From Rhizophagus clarus (lineage: Eukaryota > Glomeromycota > Glomeromycetes > Glomerales > Glomeraceae), in assembly GCA_015698045.1 (NCBI GenBank), contig BLAL01000182.1, positions 558,001 to 622,000 on the forward strand: a stretch of DNA of 64,000 nt, written 5' to 3'. This document shows positions 23,887 through 34,705 of the stretch, piece after piece (positions within the stretch are counted from its first letter, which is position 1; each line of letters begins with the position of its first letter). The position numbers were made by a program, and so were the translations under genes. Under the pieces are notes generated by a model. That model searched no databases. It had not been told where the DNA came from and saw nothing but the letters and a program-made list of their open reading frames with translations.

Positions 23887-25935
23887 ATGCCTCTGTGTAA
23901 ATGTAAATATTGTTTAAATTTATCGAATAGTGAAGAAAGATCAGTACATAGAACAACAGTAGCTTGACACTTATTAGAAGAAAAAAGGGCACAAAATCTA
24001 GATGAATACCAAAGACTTTATCCGAAAGAAAATCCTTATTATTCTGAAGTAGAATATTCATATGAAGAAAACTTACGTGAAGAAGAAAATGAATGATCGT
24101 TCATGGAGACAAGTGATAACGATGAAGAAAACGAACAATTATATATGAAGATGAGTGATAGTGAAGATCTGGAAAAAACTGATGATGATTTTGGTTTTGA
24201 AAATGAAGAAAACAATAATTATGAAAATGATTTAATCTCTGATTCTCAAAATGAATCAGAATTTGATAACGCTGATAACGTAAATTTTAATACCGATAAT
24301 GAAGAAGGTGTACTCCAAATAAATTATTAATAGTATTTAAATATATTAACTATTTGTTAATAATAATGATAAATTTTTTAAATAGTATGATTATTTCTGA
24401 TGAATTGCTTGAAGGATTAAGGCTTTTATACGTGAAATCAAATTTTAATTTTTCTGAAGCTGCATTTAATAATATATATAAAGTTTTCAATAAAAATAAA
24501 ATGAGCTTTAATAAAATAAAAAAAATACTTGGTTCAATAGTAGGAATTGAACCAAAAATATATGATATGTACGTCAATTTATGTTGTGCTTTTGTAGGAG
24601 TTTTAGAAAATGAAAGAAAGTGTAAATTTTGCAAAGAGGATCGATATTATAGTAATGGCAAATCAAGAAAAAATTTACCTTTTATCTCTATAATTGAGCG
24701 CTTAAAGCTTTAATTTAAAAACTCTAAAAGATCTGAAGAATTATTATATAGGTATAACTATACTAATAATATAAGAGACCTTGTTCATGGGGATATAGGT
24801 GATATTTTTGATGGACAGATATATAAGGAACTATTAGATGATGGCTATTTTCCCGATCCTAGAGATATAGCCTTTACTGCATTTTGTGACGGTTATCAAA
24901 TATTTTGACAAAAAACTGATGATTGTTGGATGTTCCTTTTTATAAATAATAATTTGCCTCAAGAATTAAGGGTAAAAAAAGAAAATTTAATGGTAACATT
25001 AATAATCCCAGGGCTGAAACAACCTCAAGATTTTAATTCATTTCTTTATCCATTAATCCAAAAAATGAAAATGTTACAAGGTACATTAAAATAACATGAA
25101 AAATAATAATTAATAAAAATGTTATTGATTATGTTTTTACATATACAGATGGAATATCATGCTATAATGGAAATAAAAAAGAAAACTTTACTTTGCGTGC
25201 TCACATATTGACTTGGACTGGGGATCTTTCTGCCCTTTCAAAAGTTTTATGTTTAACAGGACATAATTCATATTCAGGTTGCAGATTCTGTAATCTTTAA
25301 GGAACTTAAATGAAACGAATAGGCATGTATATTATCCATTACAACAGGGTATTGATCCTAAACAATTGCCAATTCAATTACATAATGAGATGCTGATCAG
25401 CACAAATGAAATTGAACATCTGAAAGGAGATCAAAGAGAAACACACATACGTAACTGTGGTTGGTTTGATATTTATAATAAATTCTTAATAAGATTAATA
25501 TTTTTCTGTAATTTTAAAATCTTGTTTAATAAAAAAAATAGGAGTTAAAGGAAAGAGTATATTATTTGAATTATCTTTTTTAAAATTTCCTCGTTCATTC
25601 CCAGTGGATATAATGTATCTTTTTTTTGAAAATATCGCACCTCATATGTTCTGACATTGGATAGGAAAATTCTATCCAAAAAATGATAAACGAAATTCAA
25701 ATAATTATACAATAAGTTCTAAAACATGGGTTGAAATTGGTGAAATCATGAAAAAAAATAGATCTAATATGCCATCTGATATTAGACGTTCTCCACGCAA
25801 TATTATTAAACATTCAGCTGGATTCAAAGCTGTGGAATGGGCAAATTGGATTATTTTGTTTTCTTTACCATTGTTAAAAGGAAGGTTGCCACAAATTTGT
25901 ATTAATTTAAGAATCGTGGTAATTTAAGGATAATG
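23887..25935 (+). pseudogene. Decayed CACTA (EnSpm) transposase of the Tnp2 type
   Basis: The N-terminus MPLCKCKYCLNLSNSEERSV is a Cys-rich start common to fungal CACTA transposases. Then come LRLLYVKSNFNFSEAAFNNI, CAFVGVLENERKCKFCKEDR (the Tnp2 zinc-binding-like block), FCDGYQIF (the DGF-type acidic motif), NNLPQELRVKKENLMV with IIPGLKQPQDFNSFLYPLIQ, then GHNSYSGCRFC, and FPVDIMYLFFENIAPHMF with the SAGFKAVEW block. These follow the canonical Tnp2 order. An intron-like gap lies at about 25095-25147 and another at about 25462-25542. Many stops and frame changes interrupt it (for instance after TVA near 23967, near 24096 and after SIIERLKL near 24712). A non-functional remnant. Its terminal repeats were not found with confidence. 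Confidence 0.8.
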
Positions 25936-26239
25936 GTATTTGCACAGATGTTGGTAAATTAAATTTGGAAATAGTATATATCATAAATGATATATATTGA
26001 GGTAAATTAAAATAAAAAAAATTTTTGAAAAGATGAAGAAAAAAAAACTGATCAGATTTCATTAATTGATTTATGACGAATCAGAAATCAGTGATTGTAA
26101 AAAGGTTAAATTATTTATGAAAATGATATGTATATTACAAAACATGTAGTGATAGTGATTATAACTGACTTGTGACTACATGAAGATAAATTAACTAAGT
26201 TAAAGTTCGTTTTACATAATTAAGTTCTTATATAGAGGT

Positions 26240-27416
26240 AGGATCCCAAACAATATATATATAGGTCACATTAAAATCCAAATTTTTTACTATGATCAAT
26301 AAGCAAATTATTTTAAACTCTGCTAAGCAAAATTTTATTATAACATCAAAAATTTTATATTGCTAAGCAACTCATTTTATGACATATATAAAAACTTTTA
26401 TAAATAACTTATAAATTTATATTTATAGTACAATTTATTATAAAAATTAAAATACAAATAAATTTTAATGTAATAAATAACTTAATTTAAATAACTAAAA
26501 TATTAAAAATTTAAAAATTAATACTGTTATAGGGATACTAACCTTTCAATAAATATTATACCTAGAGTTATAAAAAATAAAGCACAATTATTTTCAACCG
26601 TTCTGAACAACTTACTTAAGCACAAGAAGTTGATTTCATTTAACCAAAAATAGTAAAATTACACTTTAAAATTAAAAATCAAATAAACGATAAATAATTA
26701 AAAGTACAAAAGTTGGTCGCATTTGACAAATATTAATCCAATCATCCTAAAAATTTTACTGTAGGTAGATTCGACCCTGCTAAACAACTTTACTTAAGCA
26801 GAAAAAAGTGATTTTATTTGGCCAAAGTGATATAATTACGTCCTGAAGTTAAAAGAGAAAAAAAAAATTTTGGAATTAATACTGTTTGAAAAATACAAAT
26901 TTCTTCATAAATATTATACCTAGCCTTAAGAAAATTAAGATCTGAATACTTTTGACAATTGCTAAACAGCTTTACTTAAATATAAAAAGTGATTTCATTA
27001 AACTAAAATTTATTTTACATATAGTTAAATTTAGTAAACAAAAAACAAGAATAAGAGAATATTATTATAAAAAATGTATTTTTTTATAAATATAATATTT
27101 AATTTTATGAAAACTAAAGTGTATAAAATCAATAATATATTGAAAAAAAAAAATATCTTTTTAAAAAAATTTTTAAAAGTACGAGTAAAATTAAAATTTT
27201 TTCTTATATAATATATATGTAATATGAAAATCACCCCTTGCTACGCAAAATCTATATATAACTTTAACAATTTTAACTCCCTATTATGCATCTATAATTA
27301 CGACTTTTTTTATTTTTTGCTTTCTAATAAGCAAAATTCTATATGACTTAAAAAAAATTTTTATATGATAAATAAGCAAATTTTTTTGTTACCTATATAT
27401 ATATTGTTCGGGTCCT
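26240..27416. mobile_element. 1,177-bp non-autonomous transposon with about 29-bp TIRs and perfect 8-bp TSD
   Basis: The left tip AGGATCCCAAACAATATATA (26240 on) is matched by the reverse complement of the right tip ending at 27416 (AGGACCCGAACAATATATAT). Identical ATAGAGGT octamers flank it at 26232-26239 and 27417-27424. There is no coding sequence. Inside, a roughly 177-bp unit is repeated three times (key phrase AACTTTACTTAAGCA near 26605, 26783 and 26960). The 8-bp duplication suggests a hAT-driven element, but the AGGRYCC tip is not the usual hAT tip. Confidence 0.7.
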
Positions 27417-27470
27417 ATAGAGGTGTGACTATATAGAATGTGACTATATAAAGGTTTGACTGTATCAAAT
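27417..27470. repeat. Tandem 15-17 bp units, possibly an old mariner-type terminus
   Basis: Three units of TATAGAGGTGTGAC / TATAGAATGTGAC / TATAAAGGTTTGAC type end in TGTA. Read in reverse this begins TACAGTCAAACC, a tip typical of Tc1/mariner relatives. The other end was not identified. Confidence 0.4.
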
Positions 27471-27788
27471 AATTTATCATACTATACCAAATAATTTATT
27501 ATCCTTTAAACAGTTTTGTGAGTAAATTTGCTGGTAATTTCTAAAAATAAATTAATTGACTACAGTAAAAATTTTTTGTTTGTCCAGATCAGCATGAAAT
27601 TTTGGAAATATATTGATAGATATTTTAATTATCAAAATAAAGTTAGTTACCATACTAATCATTAGAAATTAAACTTTTTAATTATCTTACAAAATAGCAT
27701 ATCAAAATTTTTAAAATTTTGAAATTTTGGAATTTTTTGCATTTTTTTACATATTAATACCTTTTTTTATAATTTTTTTTTTTTTGTC

Positions 27789-28180
27789 ATGAATTCTAAT
27801 AAGTACACAATTAATAGTACAAAGAACTTGAATGCCATTATTTTTTTGGCTCTTAGATATGGTAATAATTAACTCATATTTAATATTAAAAAATAGAAAT
27901 AAAAATATTAATCAAAAAAATTTTAGAATGCAGTTAGTTTCAGATTTAATCAAAGTAGAATTGGAAAAAAAAGAAAAAAGGCCACAAACACAAAGTCAGC
28001 AAGTTGATGAATTAGCAAATCAATTTAAATTTATTTAAGTTGATTCTACTAAAAAACAATAATATATTACAGCAAATTTTAAATTTCCTTTAGAAAGATT
28101 ATCACTGAATGGTTATTTACCTAAATAAAGAGAGATAAAAAGTAGCTATGTACTATGGTATAAATATTTGATAAAAAAGG
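27789..28180 (+). pseudogene. Possible short decayed gene of unknown family
   Basis: An ATG at 27789 opens MNSNKYTINSTKNLNAIIFL. A possible 40-bp intron follows near 27857-27900. Then comes a charged helix-like stretch (MQLVSDLIKVELEKKEKRPQ) ending DELANQFKFI, and after one stop a further stretch FPLERLSLNGYLP near 28085. The codon pattern is more ordered than the surroundings but no domain is recognised. Confidence 0.3.
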
Positions 28181-28660
28181 AGTAAAAAAAGTAGTAAAAA
28201 ACCTTTTTCAATCACAATTGTATTGTATAAAATATAATATGGCAGAATATAGTATTATGTTATAATAAAACTAAAAGTAATTATTTTATAGATTACTATC
28301 ATATTCAAGTAGAAAATAATAATTAATTAAAATAAAATTTAAAATATTTAATTTAAGATAATTTATTTTTATGATAATTATTTTGCACTTTTTTTATAAA
28401 TTTTACAAAAATTATTCTTTTTTTAGGATTATATATAAAGCTAAAATCCTAATTCTAAGATTAATTAATAAAAGTTGTTCATCATGGTAAAATTTATAAA
28501 TTTTATTAAGATTTAATATAGCTAAAATTAAATTTTAAAGAAATCGCCAAATTAACGTCAAATATTTTTAAAATCATGGCTATTTTTAAAAGTACAAGTT
28601 TTTTGATCGATAGGCAACATCCAATTTTCTAATATGTAAATGACAAATAATAATCTTTAT
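28181..28660. other. AT-rich DNA, nothing recognised
   Basis: No open frame above background and no repeat beyond simple A/T runs. Confidence 0.4.
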
Positions 28661-28666
28661 TACATG

Positions 28667-28716
28667 AGCCGTTTATGACTAAACGATATAATTATATCGT
28701 TTAGTCATAAACGGCT
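28667..28716. repeat. Perfect 50-bp palindrome
   Basis: The left half from 28667 (AGCCGTTTATGACTAAACGA at the start) is the exact reverse complement of the right half with no spacer; the centre is ATAATTAT at 28688-28695. It could extrude as a cruciform. It is directly followed by the CTAAATATAACT minisatellite. Confidence 0.9.
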
Positions 28717-28735
28717 TAGACTAGGTTATTTAGTA

Positions 28736-28935
28736 ATAAAATAATCTAAATATAACTAAATAATCTAAGTATGACTATAAATAATCTAAATATAACTAAA
28801 TGGTCTAAATGTAACTAAATAATCTAAATATAACTAAATGGTCTAAATATAACTAAATAATCTAAATATAACTAAATGGTCTAAATATATCTAAATGATC
28901 TAAAGTTAATAACCTAAATATGATTAAATAATCTA
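28736..28935. repeat. Minisatellite of about 19-bp units (TCTAAATATAACTAAATGG type)
   Basis: About ten units alternate between endings AA and GG (TCTAAATATAACTAAATAA and TCTAAATATAACTAAATGG). The edges degrade into ATGATCTAAAG and TAACCTAAATATGATTAAA. Confidence 0.85.
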
Positions 28936-29099
28936 TCTAAATAACCTGTCTATGATGATTTCGTATACCTAGTTTTTTTTCTTACTATATTCCTTCCCTT
29001 TTAATTTACTTTTCTTTAGCTTTTTCCATTTATTATTTGTGGATCATGTGATTAAATAACCTAAATATTACTATTACTAAATAATCGAAATGTACCTAT

Positions 29100-29890
29100 T
29101 TTTATTTAGTTCTGTGCGCCGATAATTGTTTTTTTAATATAATTTATGATATTGGGGTTCTATGGTTGATTGGCTGTTGAATTCTATGTTGGAGGTCTGG
29201 CTTGTCTGCAATTGTTTGGACCCTAAGTTTTATGACAAAGTTTCTGCCATTCTGTGCCTCTTTGGTTGCCTATTAAGGTGTCGAGGGTGTTTTCCTTCTT
29301 TACCTATTTTGTTGCCTTTCTAGATCCCAAAATGTGGTAAAAAATATCGTGTCAGGTGGCGCAGTTGATCTGCGATTAATTTCGACCAGCACTATAACAT
29401 AATTTCGGCCGATCTTTGGGCATGTGATTCGAGGATCCTGCTTGGCGCCATGATAGTGACCTGATAGTATCATGGAACTATTGTGGAACTGTCATGGAAC
29501 TGGCAGGGAGCTAGAAAGGTTCTATTATTTTGCCAGTTTTAGGTCAGCTTGGGTGCCGAGTTATTATGTTCAAAGATCTGGCCGAAATTGTGGAATAGTA
29601 TTGGCCAAAATTAAGCGAATTTATACTGCGCCTTACTGCGCCATGGTCACGTGATCCTGTTACGGCATCGAACACCCTCACATAGTTACGGGATAGTGAC
29701 GGGAATGTTCTGGGAATGTTTCCGGAACCCAATATATATGCATTTTGCCACATATTTTTTATATTCAGAATTGGAGGCCAGAAGTGTGCCATTTGCGACC
29801 CAACTATTGCCTATTTGTTGCCAGTATATTGGCGGGATGTTGTAAGCTCTTCTGAGACCTGATCATGAGTCGAGGCAATGAGTATGCTAA
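29100..29890. other. Less AT-rich non-coding block of unknown origin
   Basis: The base composition rises clearly compared with the previous 15 kb. No frame on either strand looks like a protein; the 60-80 codon frames here overlap on both strands. A phrase near 29469-29517 (GGAACTGGCAGGGAGCTAG) recurs near 42780-42826 (GGAACTGACAGGGAGCTGG), suggesting a dispersed repeat family. Confidence 0.5.
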
Positions 29891-29904
29891 TTTTTGAGCG
29901 TCCT

Positions 29905-30260
29905 AGGGCAGAAATTTTACTGGGTCACTTCCTAGGGCAGAGTTTGTTATAGGAGAAAGTGTTCTTTTTTTTATTTTATCCTGTTCCTGTATTACCTGCC
30001 CTAGGTGCCTTAGGTACCCTAGTAAAAATAAAGTTCTAGGAAAAAAAATCGAAACTTATCCTATGGTACCCTAAAGATAAAAAAATAAAAAATAAAAAGT
30101 AAAGAAGTCCGATTTTTTCTAGGTCACCTAGGGCACCTAGGGCAGACCATTCAAGAAACCATTCTAGCGTCCTAATAAAGTTAATTTGCTATTTCGCTTC
30201 TGCCTCTGAAAGCTGAAAATTTCCTAGGGCAGATTTTTCTAGGGCAGATTTTTCTAAGGC
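29905..30260. repeat. CCTAGGGCA-motif repeat cluster with an inverted pair
   Basis: The motif CTAGGGCAGA recurs near 29931, 30138, 30221 and 30238, with a shorter CTAGGGCAGA-like form near 29905. The segment 29996-30022 (CTGCCCTAGGTGCCTTAGGT) is mirrored by 30119-30146 (CACCTAGGGCACCTAGGGCA), so the two can pair. The cluster runs into the 3' end of the minus-strand gene that follows. Confidence 0.7.
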
Positions 30261-30476
30261 ATTTAGCTTCTTTCTATGGTAATATGTTTTCGAATAATAC
30301 TTATCTACATGTAAATTACACATACCATGGATTGAGGTTGTTGGTTTCCCACATTGTTTGCAAGAGTTCCGCTGTCGTCTTTTCCAATGAATTTTACATC
30401 CTTCTTTACGGGTACTAGCTCGTCCGCATACATTCCCTTCATTAGAGATATATTGGCAGATAAATTCAGCTCTCAT
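30189..30476 (-). CDS. Small Cys/His-rich putative zinc-binding protein with repetitive tail
   Basis: 95 residues. Two Cys/His clusters are visible: CQYISNEGNVCGRA followed by CKIHW, and CKQCGKPTTSIHGMCNLH. The spacing suggests two small zinc-binding units. The family looks like one expanded in Rhizophagus, where similar domains precede nuclease-like proteins, but I cannot name it. The C-terminal tail (ALEKSALEKSALGNF) is encoded by the CTAGGGCAGATTTTT minisatellite, so the last 20 codons are probably recruited repeat DNA. Intergenic distance to the next gene is about 580 bp. It could be the remaining fragment of a longer gene. Confidence 0.55.
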   Translation of the reverse strand: MRAEFICQYISNEGNVCGRASTRKEGCKIHWKRRQRNSCKQCGKPTTSIHGMCNLHVDKYYSKTYYHRKKLNALEKSALEKSALGNFQLSEAEAK

Positions 30477-31053
30477 TGGGTATCTCTTAAATTGCTATAA
30501 TTATTTTTTTTTATTTAAACTTTTTTCCCAGGACAATATATCCCGAGTTTAGGATATAGTATACCTTTCAAAAGTTATCTAAAAATGACCGAACAATCCT
30601 CGCTTTCAGAGTTCCTCTCCTCCGACGCGCCCGCCCCATATGGGTTAAAAGCTTCCGATGTTGGTCAATACATATATAAAATTCGCGATGATAGTGCGAC
30701 ATAATAATTTTTGCATATATATTCGAAAAAGGAAAATATATATGCTAACCAATACCTCTATTTTTTCCCAAACAAATTGTGAAAGGGTGTCTAGTCGCAA
30801 TACAGGACCTACCATATAACTATAAGCAAATAGTGCCGATAAAAGCATATATTGTGAAAGGCTGGTGGATTTACAATTCCGAGATCTACACGGGTTAATC
30901 AACTTTGATCTTGCGTATACTATACCGAAGGGGGTATGCTCCGCGCCTTCGGCTAAATTTTCCTATATATTAACCGCAGTAATTAAGGTATACGAATAAC
31001 CATAAAAATTGGGACGAAAAAGCTTTTTAACATTTATTTATTCAAAGGTAGCA

Positions 31054-32211
31054 ATGGAAATAAAAGATCCAGTAGAACTTAATAAACCCTACTTTAAATG
31101 TGAATTACCACTTGAACAAGACTTGGACTCATTGGCGATATCATTTTCAAGAACTTCTGCTCAACTTTTAGAGAAGATTAGTGCGCATTCACAACTAAAA
31201 AAAAAATATCGTCTTGAAGTGGAATTCGACCATTGTGACTGGGTTGCAAAGTTTCAAATATGTCTTGATCCACTCTCGTGGTTTGATGTCTACCTCAGGC
31301 CTAAGGGAAATGAGCAAGCTGTAAATATAGCTCAGGAATATATTAAGTCTATAAAAGACAAATTTCCGCCTAAATCCACAACGGATGAAGAGCATGGAGA
31401 TCCTATAACTACTCAGAAATATAATGCATTCGAGATCTGTGGTAATTATAGAGAGGGCATATGTGGAAATCGAAATTGCAGTGAGTCAACGTTATATGGT
31501 TTAAATGATTGTACATATTGTTTATCCGGAACTTATTGCCTTTTCTATGATGATGAATATTCTACAGAACGTCCTCATCCCGAGTTCATATATAGAACAT
31601 TCGTAAATTTTAGTGACATTAGAGCGGGACCATGCGGTCAATATATTCCCAATAGTCTACGAATTAATAATTTGACAGTTGAATCTACAACCAAAAAATA
31701 TTCCGTATGTTTACGTCGTGATTTATATCGAGAATTACTCCTTATTCCTTACGAACATGATGATAATGAAAAGCTTGTAACATCAGTAGACACTTGGAAA
31801 AATATTTTCAAATTACATAGACGCCTGGGTTTTTATCAAGTATCATTTAATTTTGGCGTATGGGAATCACTTAGTTGTCATGGCCATGCTCATTTCCGTT
31901 TCGATGCTAACGCTTGGGATGTACTAGAAAAAGAATCTGTCAGTTGGGAAGAAGTTGACAAAGAAGTTTCTGCGAGATTAAAAGAATATAAACATCCTGG
32001 TCCAAATTATTTACTCCAAAATTGTTTGGATCTTGAAGATTCTCCGCAACTACTTAAGTGTCGTATTAAAATTCAGGAAGACAGAAAATTGATTAATAAT
32101 GAAAATGCATTAGATGAATGGCGGGAAGGAATTCGACGAGAGATAGAGATGGATGGAAATGAATCGCATGATGATTTAATTAAGATATTGACTGTTCGTA
32201 AAAGTAGTTAG
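31054..32211 (+). CDS. HIT-like (histidine triad) protein of unknown substrate
   Basis: 385 residues, no intron. ATG at 31054 chosen; the open frame extends upstream without another ATG. The motif CHGHAHFRF has His at 276, 278 and 280, the HxHxH pattern of the HIT superfamily (nucleotide hydrolases and transferases such as GalT and CwfJ-type proteins). It is preceded by ELLLIPYEHDDNE (about 226-240), resembling the lliPkeH strand of HIT proteins. A Cys-rich stretch (CGNYREGICGNRNC, CTYCLSGTYC) at about 128-172 could bind zinc. The N-terminal 100 residues have no recognised domain. Upstream DNA (30838-30960) is similar to DNA upstream of the gene at 32979. I am fairly sure of the gene and less so of the HIT assignment. 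Confidence 0.7.
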   Translation: MEIKDPVELNKPYFKCELPLEQDLDSLAISFSRTSAQLLEKISAHSQLKKKYRLEVEFDHCDWVAKFQICLDPLSWFDVYLRPKGNEQAVNIAQEYIKSIKDKFPPKSTTDEEHGDPITTQKYNAFEICGNYREGICGNRNCSESTLYGLNDCTYCLSGTYCLFYDDEYSTERPHPEFIYRTFVNFSDIRAGPCGQYIPNSLRINNLTVESTTKKYSVCLRRDLYRELLLIPYEHDDNEKLVTSVDTWKNIFKLHRRLGFYQVSFNFGVWESLSCHGHAHFRFDANAWDVLEKESVSWEEVDKEVSARLKEYKHPGPNYLLQNCLDLEDSPQLLKCRIKIQEDRKLINNENALDEWREGIRREIEMDGNESHDDLIKILTVRKSS

Positions 32212-32978
32212 ATTTTTTTATCTATATTTGAATCATGTAATAGCGATATATTCTTTGTATCAGTTGTTGCTCCGGCAACGGTTTATTTCTTAAATAAAGA
32301 TCTCGATAAATGTCACGTGTAATGATGCGATCAGGTAAAAAGCTTAAGACTATGTCAGGTGGTAAGTATGAAGAGTGGGCGCAGTGAATAAGGCGATTGT
32401 TACACCTCCTGCAATTGCTGATCACAAAGCAGTCAAGTGCAACAGAATAATTTCTCACATATAGGCTTGTCTTAATAGCATTTCACAAAAAATAATATAT
32501 AACCCTATGTTTACTAAAGGAAAGATACTCGCAAATGTGAAAGAATGTCTACAAGCAAGGACCAGCTCTAAAAGTAAATATTAACGTCAAAAGCATATGT
32601 TATGGAGGGCTGAGGGACTCGCAATTTCGAGATCGCCGGGCGTAAAACCAGCTATGGTCTTTCCAAGTAGATCTACATGTGAAAAGGTTTGAAAATTTCA
32701 CTTGCGTGTACTTTTGCTTTAGCGCCTTCGGCCATAGAACTCTTGGCATCAGACGACGATACTAATTACGCCTCATACCTCCTTAACTTCGGCTTGGCGC
32801 TCTTTTTCCAGCAAGATATAAAGCATGTGGGGGTATGTGGAAGTTCAGCCAACTTTCCGCAAAATCATTCCTGTAAAAATAACGCAAAGAAAAGGTATGT
32901 ACTGTATATGGCCAGAAGTTATGTATGTATGGAAGCGAGTTTTTTCTCACTATGGGTCATTGTATTTAGGAAAGGAAG

Positions 32979-33362
32979 ATGGCCACCGATACTAAAGCTG
33001 ACAAGTTAAAAGAATATGAAACAGAAAGTCTTATCGAATTTTTGCGGGGGGATTCCAAAATAAAGCACATAGAAGTTGGTGACCTTTTTACGAAGCTTGA
33101 GGAGAAAAAAATTACAGGTGATTCATTTCTCAAGCTAAGTGGATGGGATTTCAAGGAATATGGAATGTCAATGAGACAAGCATTGGAACTTGAGGACTAC
33201 ATTAAGGAGCTGTGTGAGTAATTTTGCTGAAAGGTGCTTTGCATGACATTATAGCTGAATCGGTTCTAAAGGGACCATCTAATGAGCGTTCTTCTGACTG
33301 TCATTACAGATGCTCGAAAAAGAGTAGATTTATCAGATTATTTGGCTTCAAAAAATAATTAG
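32979..33362 (+). CDS. Small SAM-like domain protein
   Basis: Two exons, 32979-33213 and 33310-33362, joined across a GTGAGT...CATTACAG intron of 96 bp to give 95 residues. The main part (ESLIEFLRG ... KITGDSFLKLSGWDFKEYGM, then ALELEDYIKEL) is a SAM-like helical fold: five helices with the W/F core and a final long helix. This same module forms the N-terminus of the next gene downstream, so the two are relatives in tandem. The short C-terminal tail (ARKRVDLSDYLASKNN) is basic. Such stand-alone SAM-like proteins may act as adaptors; no catalytic residues are seen. The ATG context GAAGATGG is good. Confidence 0.65.
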
Positions 33363-33627
33363 TATTTTTATTCTTATAATGTAGCGATATAGTCGCAATT
33401 TTTATGTAATGTAGGCCAGCTTCCGGCAAACGTTTTATTTCATAAATAAAGTATTATTTTAACGAGCGTATATGAGAAATGGATCACGTGAAATGATGTA
33501 ATGCCTGTGCGACATAAAAACATATATTAACGCTTGTTTTCCCATCCCAGAAATAAATTTTTATCTCACTCCGGAACGTAACACTATTTTTTATCCGAGC
33601 CTATTTCCACTATAAAAACGTAACACT

Positions 33628-34705
33628 ATGTCCACCTCAACAGTTGAACACGACTCTTACTTGGTTGAGAACTGGGATACTGAAACCCTTATCGATTTTT
33701 TGAAAGAGCAGAACCTCAAGCTTGAGGAAAAGCACTATGATATTCTCCGCAAAGAAGAAATTACCGGCCAAGACTTTCTTGACATGACGAAGAAAAATTT
33801 CGTAGTTATGGTTTAAAAGGTGGCCCTGCCATGAGACTTGCAAAAGAGGTCCAGACCCTCAAAGAAAAGCCGAAGCGTGCGTTCTCCTCGTACCTCAGCT
33901 TAAGTGAGGTGTTGGCTAAATATGGTCTCGACTCCGATGGTATAGATTCTATCCCGCTTTTCTCCCCCCCAACTTACGAAATTCAAGACGACAATAAGGT
34001 CTTCAAGCGTTGCATGGAAGAAATTTTGGGTAGGTTACGCTCCTATGGCACATTACAACCGGACAGCTTAGAGGCCATGCGTAATGAGTATGTCGTGGCA
34101 CTTCTTCACGCCTCCATCCATATCGTCATGGATATAACAAACAAGGAGCTTAGCATGAAGCCTCAGTACGGAATAGTTGGTGAAGAAAGCCGGGGTCGGG
34201 TCGATTATGCAATAAAGGTAATTTGATTTGTTGCCCCCGCTCCACTCTAGTTCTACTCGCAATTATGTAAACCCATCACTAACACACACTATGTAAGTAG
34301 GAGGCCGAAGAGCTTATCTGCATCACGGAGGATAAACAACACAAAGTCCCAATAGGCTTTGCACAGAATATCAAACAACTTGAAAGCGCATGTGAGACGA
34401 ACAAGAAGAAGAGAAAGCGTGGTGATAATGATTTCGATTACCTCTATGGTATTGTCACAACAGGTCGAGACTGGCACTTCCTTCTATATAGCCCCGGAAA
34501 AATATCCAAGGCAAGTGATACCGCAAACTTGATCGAATTTTCTAGGAAGGCCTTGGAACCAAACTCAAAGTCATACCAATCATTATGTGATAGCGTGAAA
34601 GAGGTTTTGGGCATAATCGTAGGTTTGTTAATGGATAGGGCATGTGCTGAGGAAGAACCTGAAAGGAAGAGGGTTAGGATAGAGGGGTATCGATCGAAAA
34701 AATAA
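33628..34705 (+). pseudogene. SAM-like plus PD-(D/E)XK nuclease-like protein (crinkler-effector-like), broken about once
   Basis: An intron lies at 34218-34300. The N-terminal part (TETLIDFLKEQ ... EITGQDFLDM) is the same SAM-like module as in the preceding gene. The C-terminal part (YLSLSEVLAKYGLDSDGID, MEEILGRLRSYG, RNEYVVALLHASIHIVMDIT) leads into GRVDYAIK and then ELICITEDKQHKV. The Asp followed by an E-x-K resembles a PD-(D/E)XK nuclease core such as occurs in crinkler-type effectors. The C-terminus is basic (ERKRVRIEGYRSKK) and may carry a nuclear localisation signal. The copy looks broken about once. Its relation to effectors is inferred, and an ordinary nuclear protein is the alternative. 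Confidence 0.6.

Noticed and set aside
28736-28935. Possible CRISPR-like array
   Set aside because: Units are contiguous 19-bp tandem copies without unique spacers, and the genome is eukaryotic.
29472-29845. Three overlapping frames of 60-82 codons
   Set aside because: They overlap on both strands, lack domains, and lie in DNA that looks like a dispersed repeat.
30645-30902. Minus-strand frame of 85 codons before the HIT-like gene
   Set aside because: It covers the upstream module shared with another gene and has no recognisable domain.
32222-32458. Minus-strand frame of 78 codons behind the HIT-like gene
   Set aside because: It overlaps the conserved intergenic block that recurs at 33417; probably chance.
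32689-33009. Frame of 106 codons before the SAM-like gene
   Set aside because: It lies in the upstream module and overlaps the real start at 32979 in another frame.
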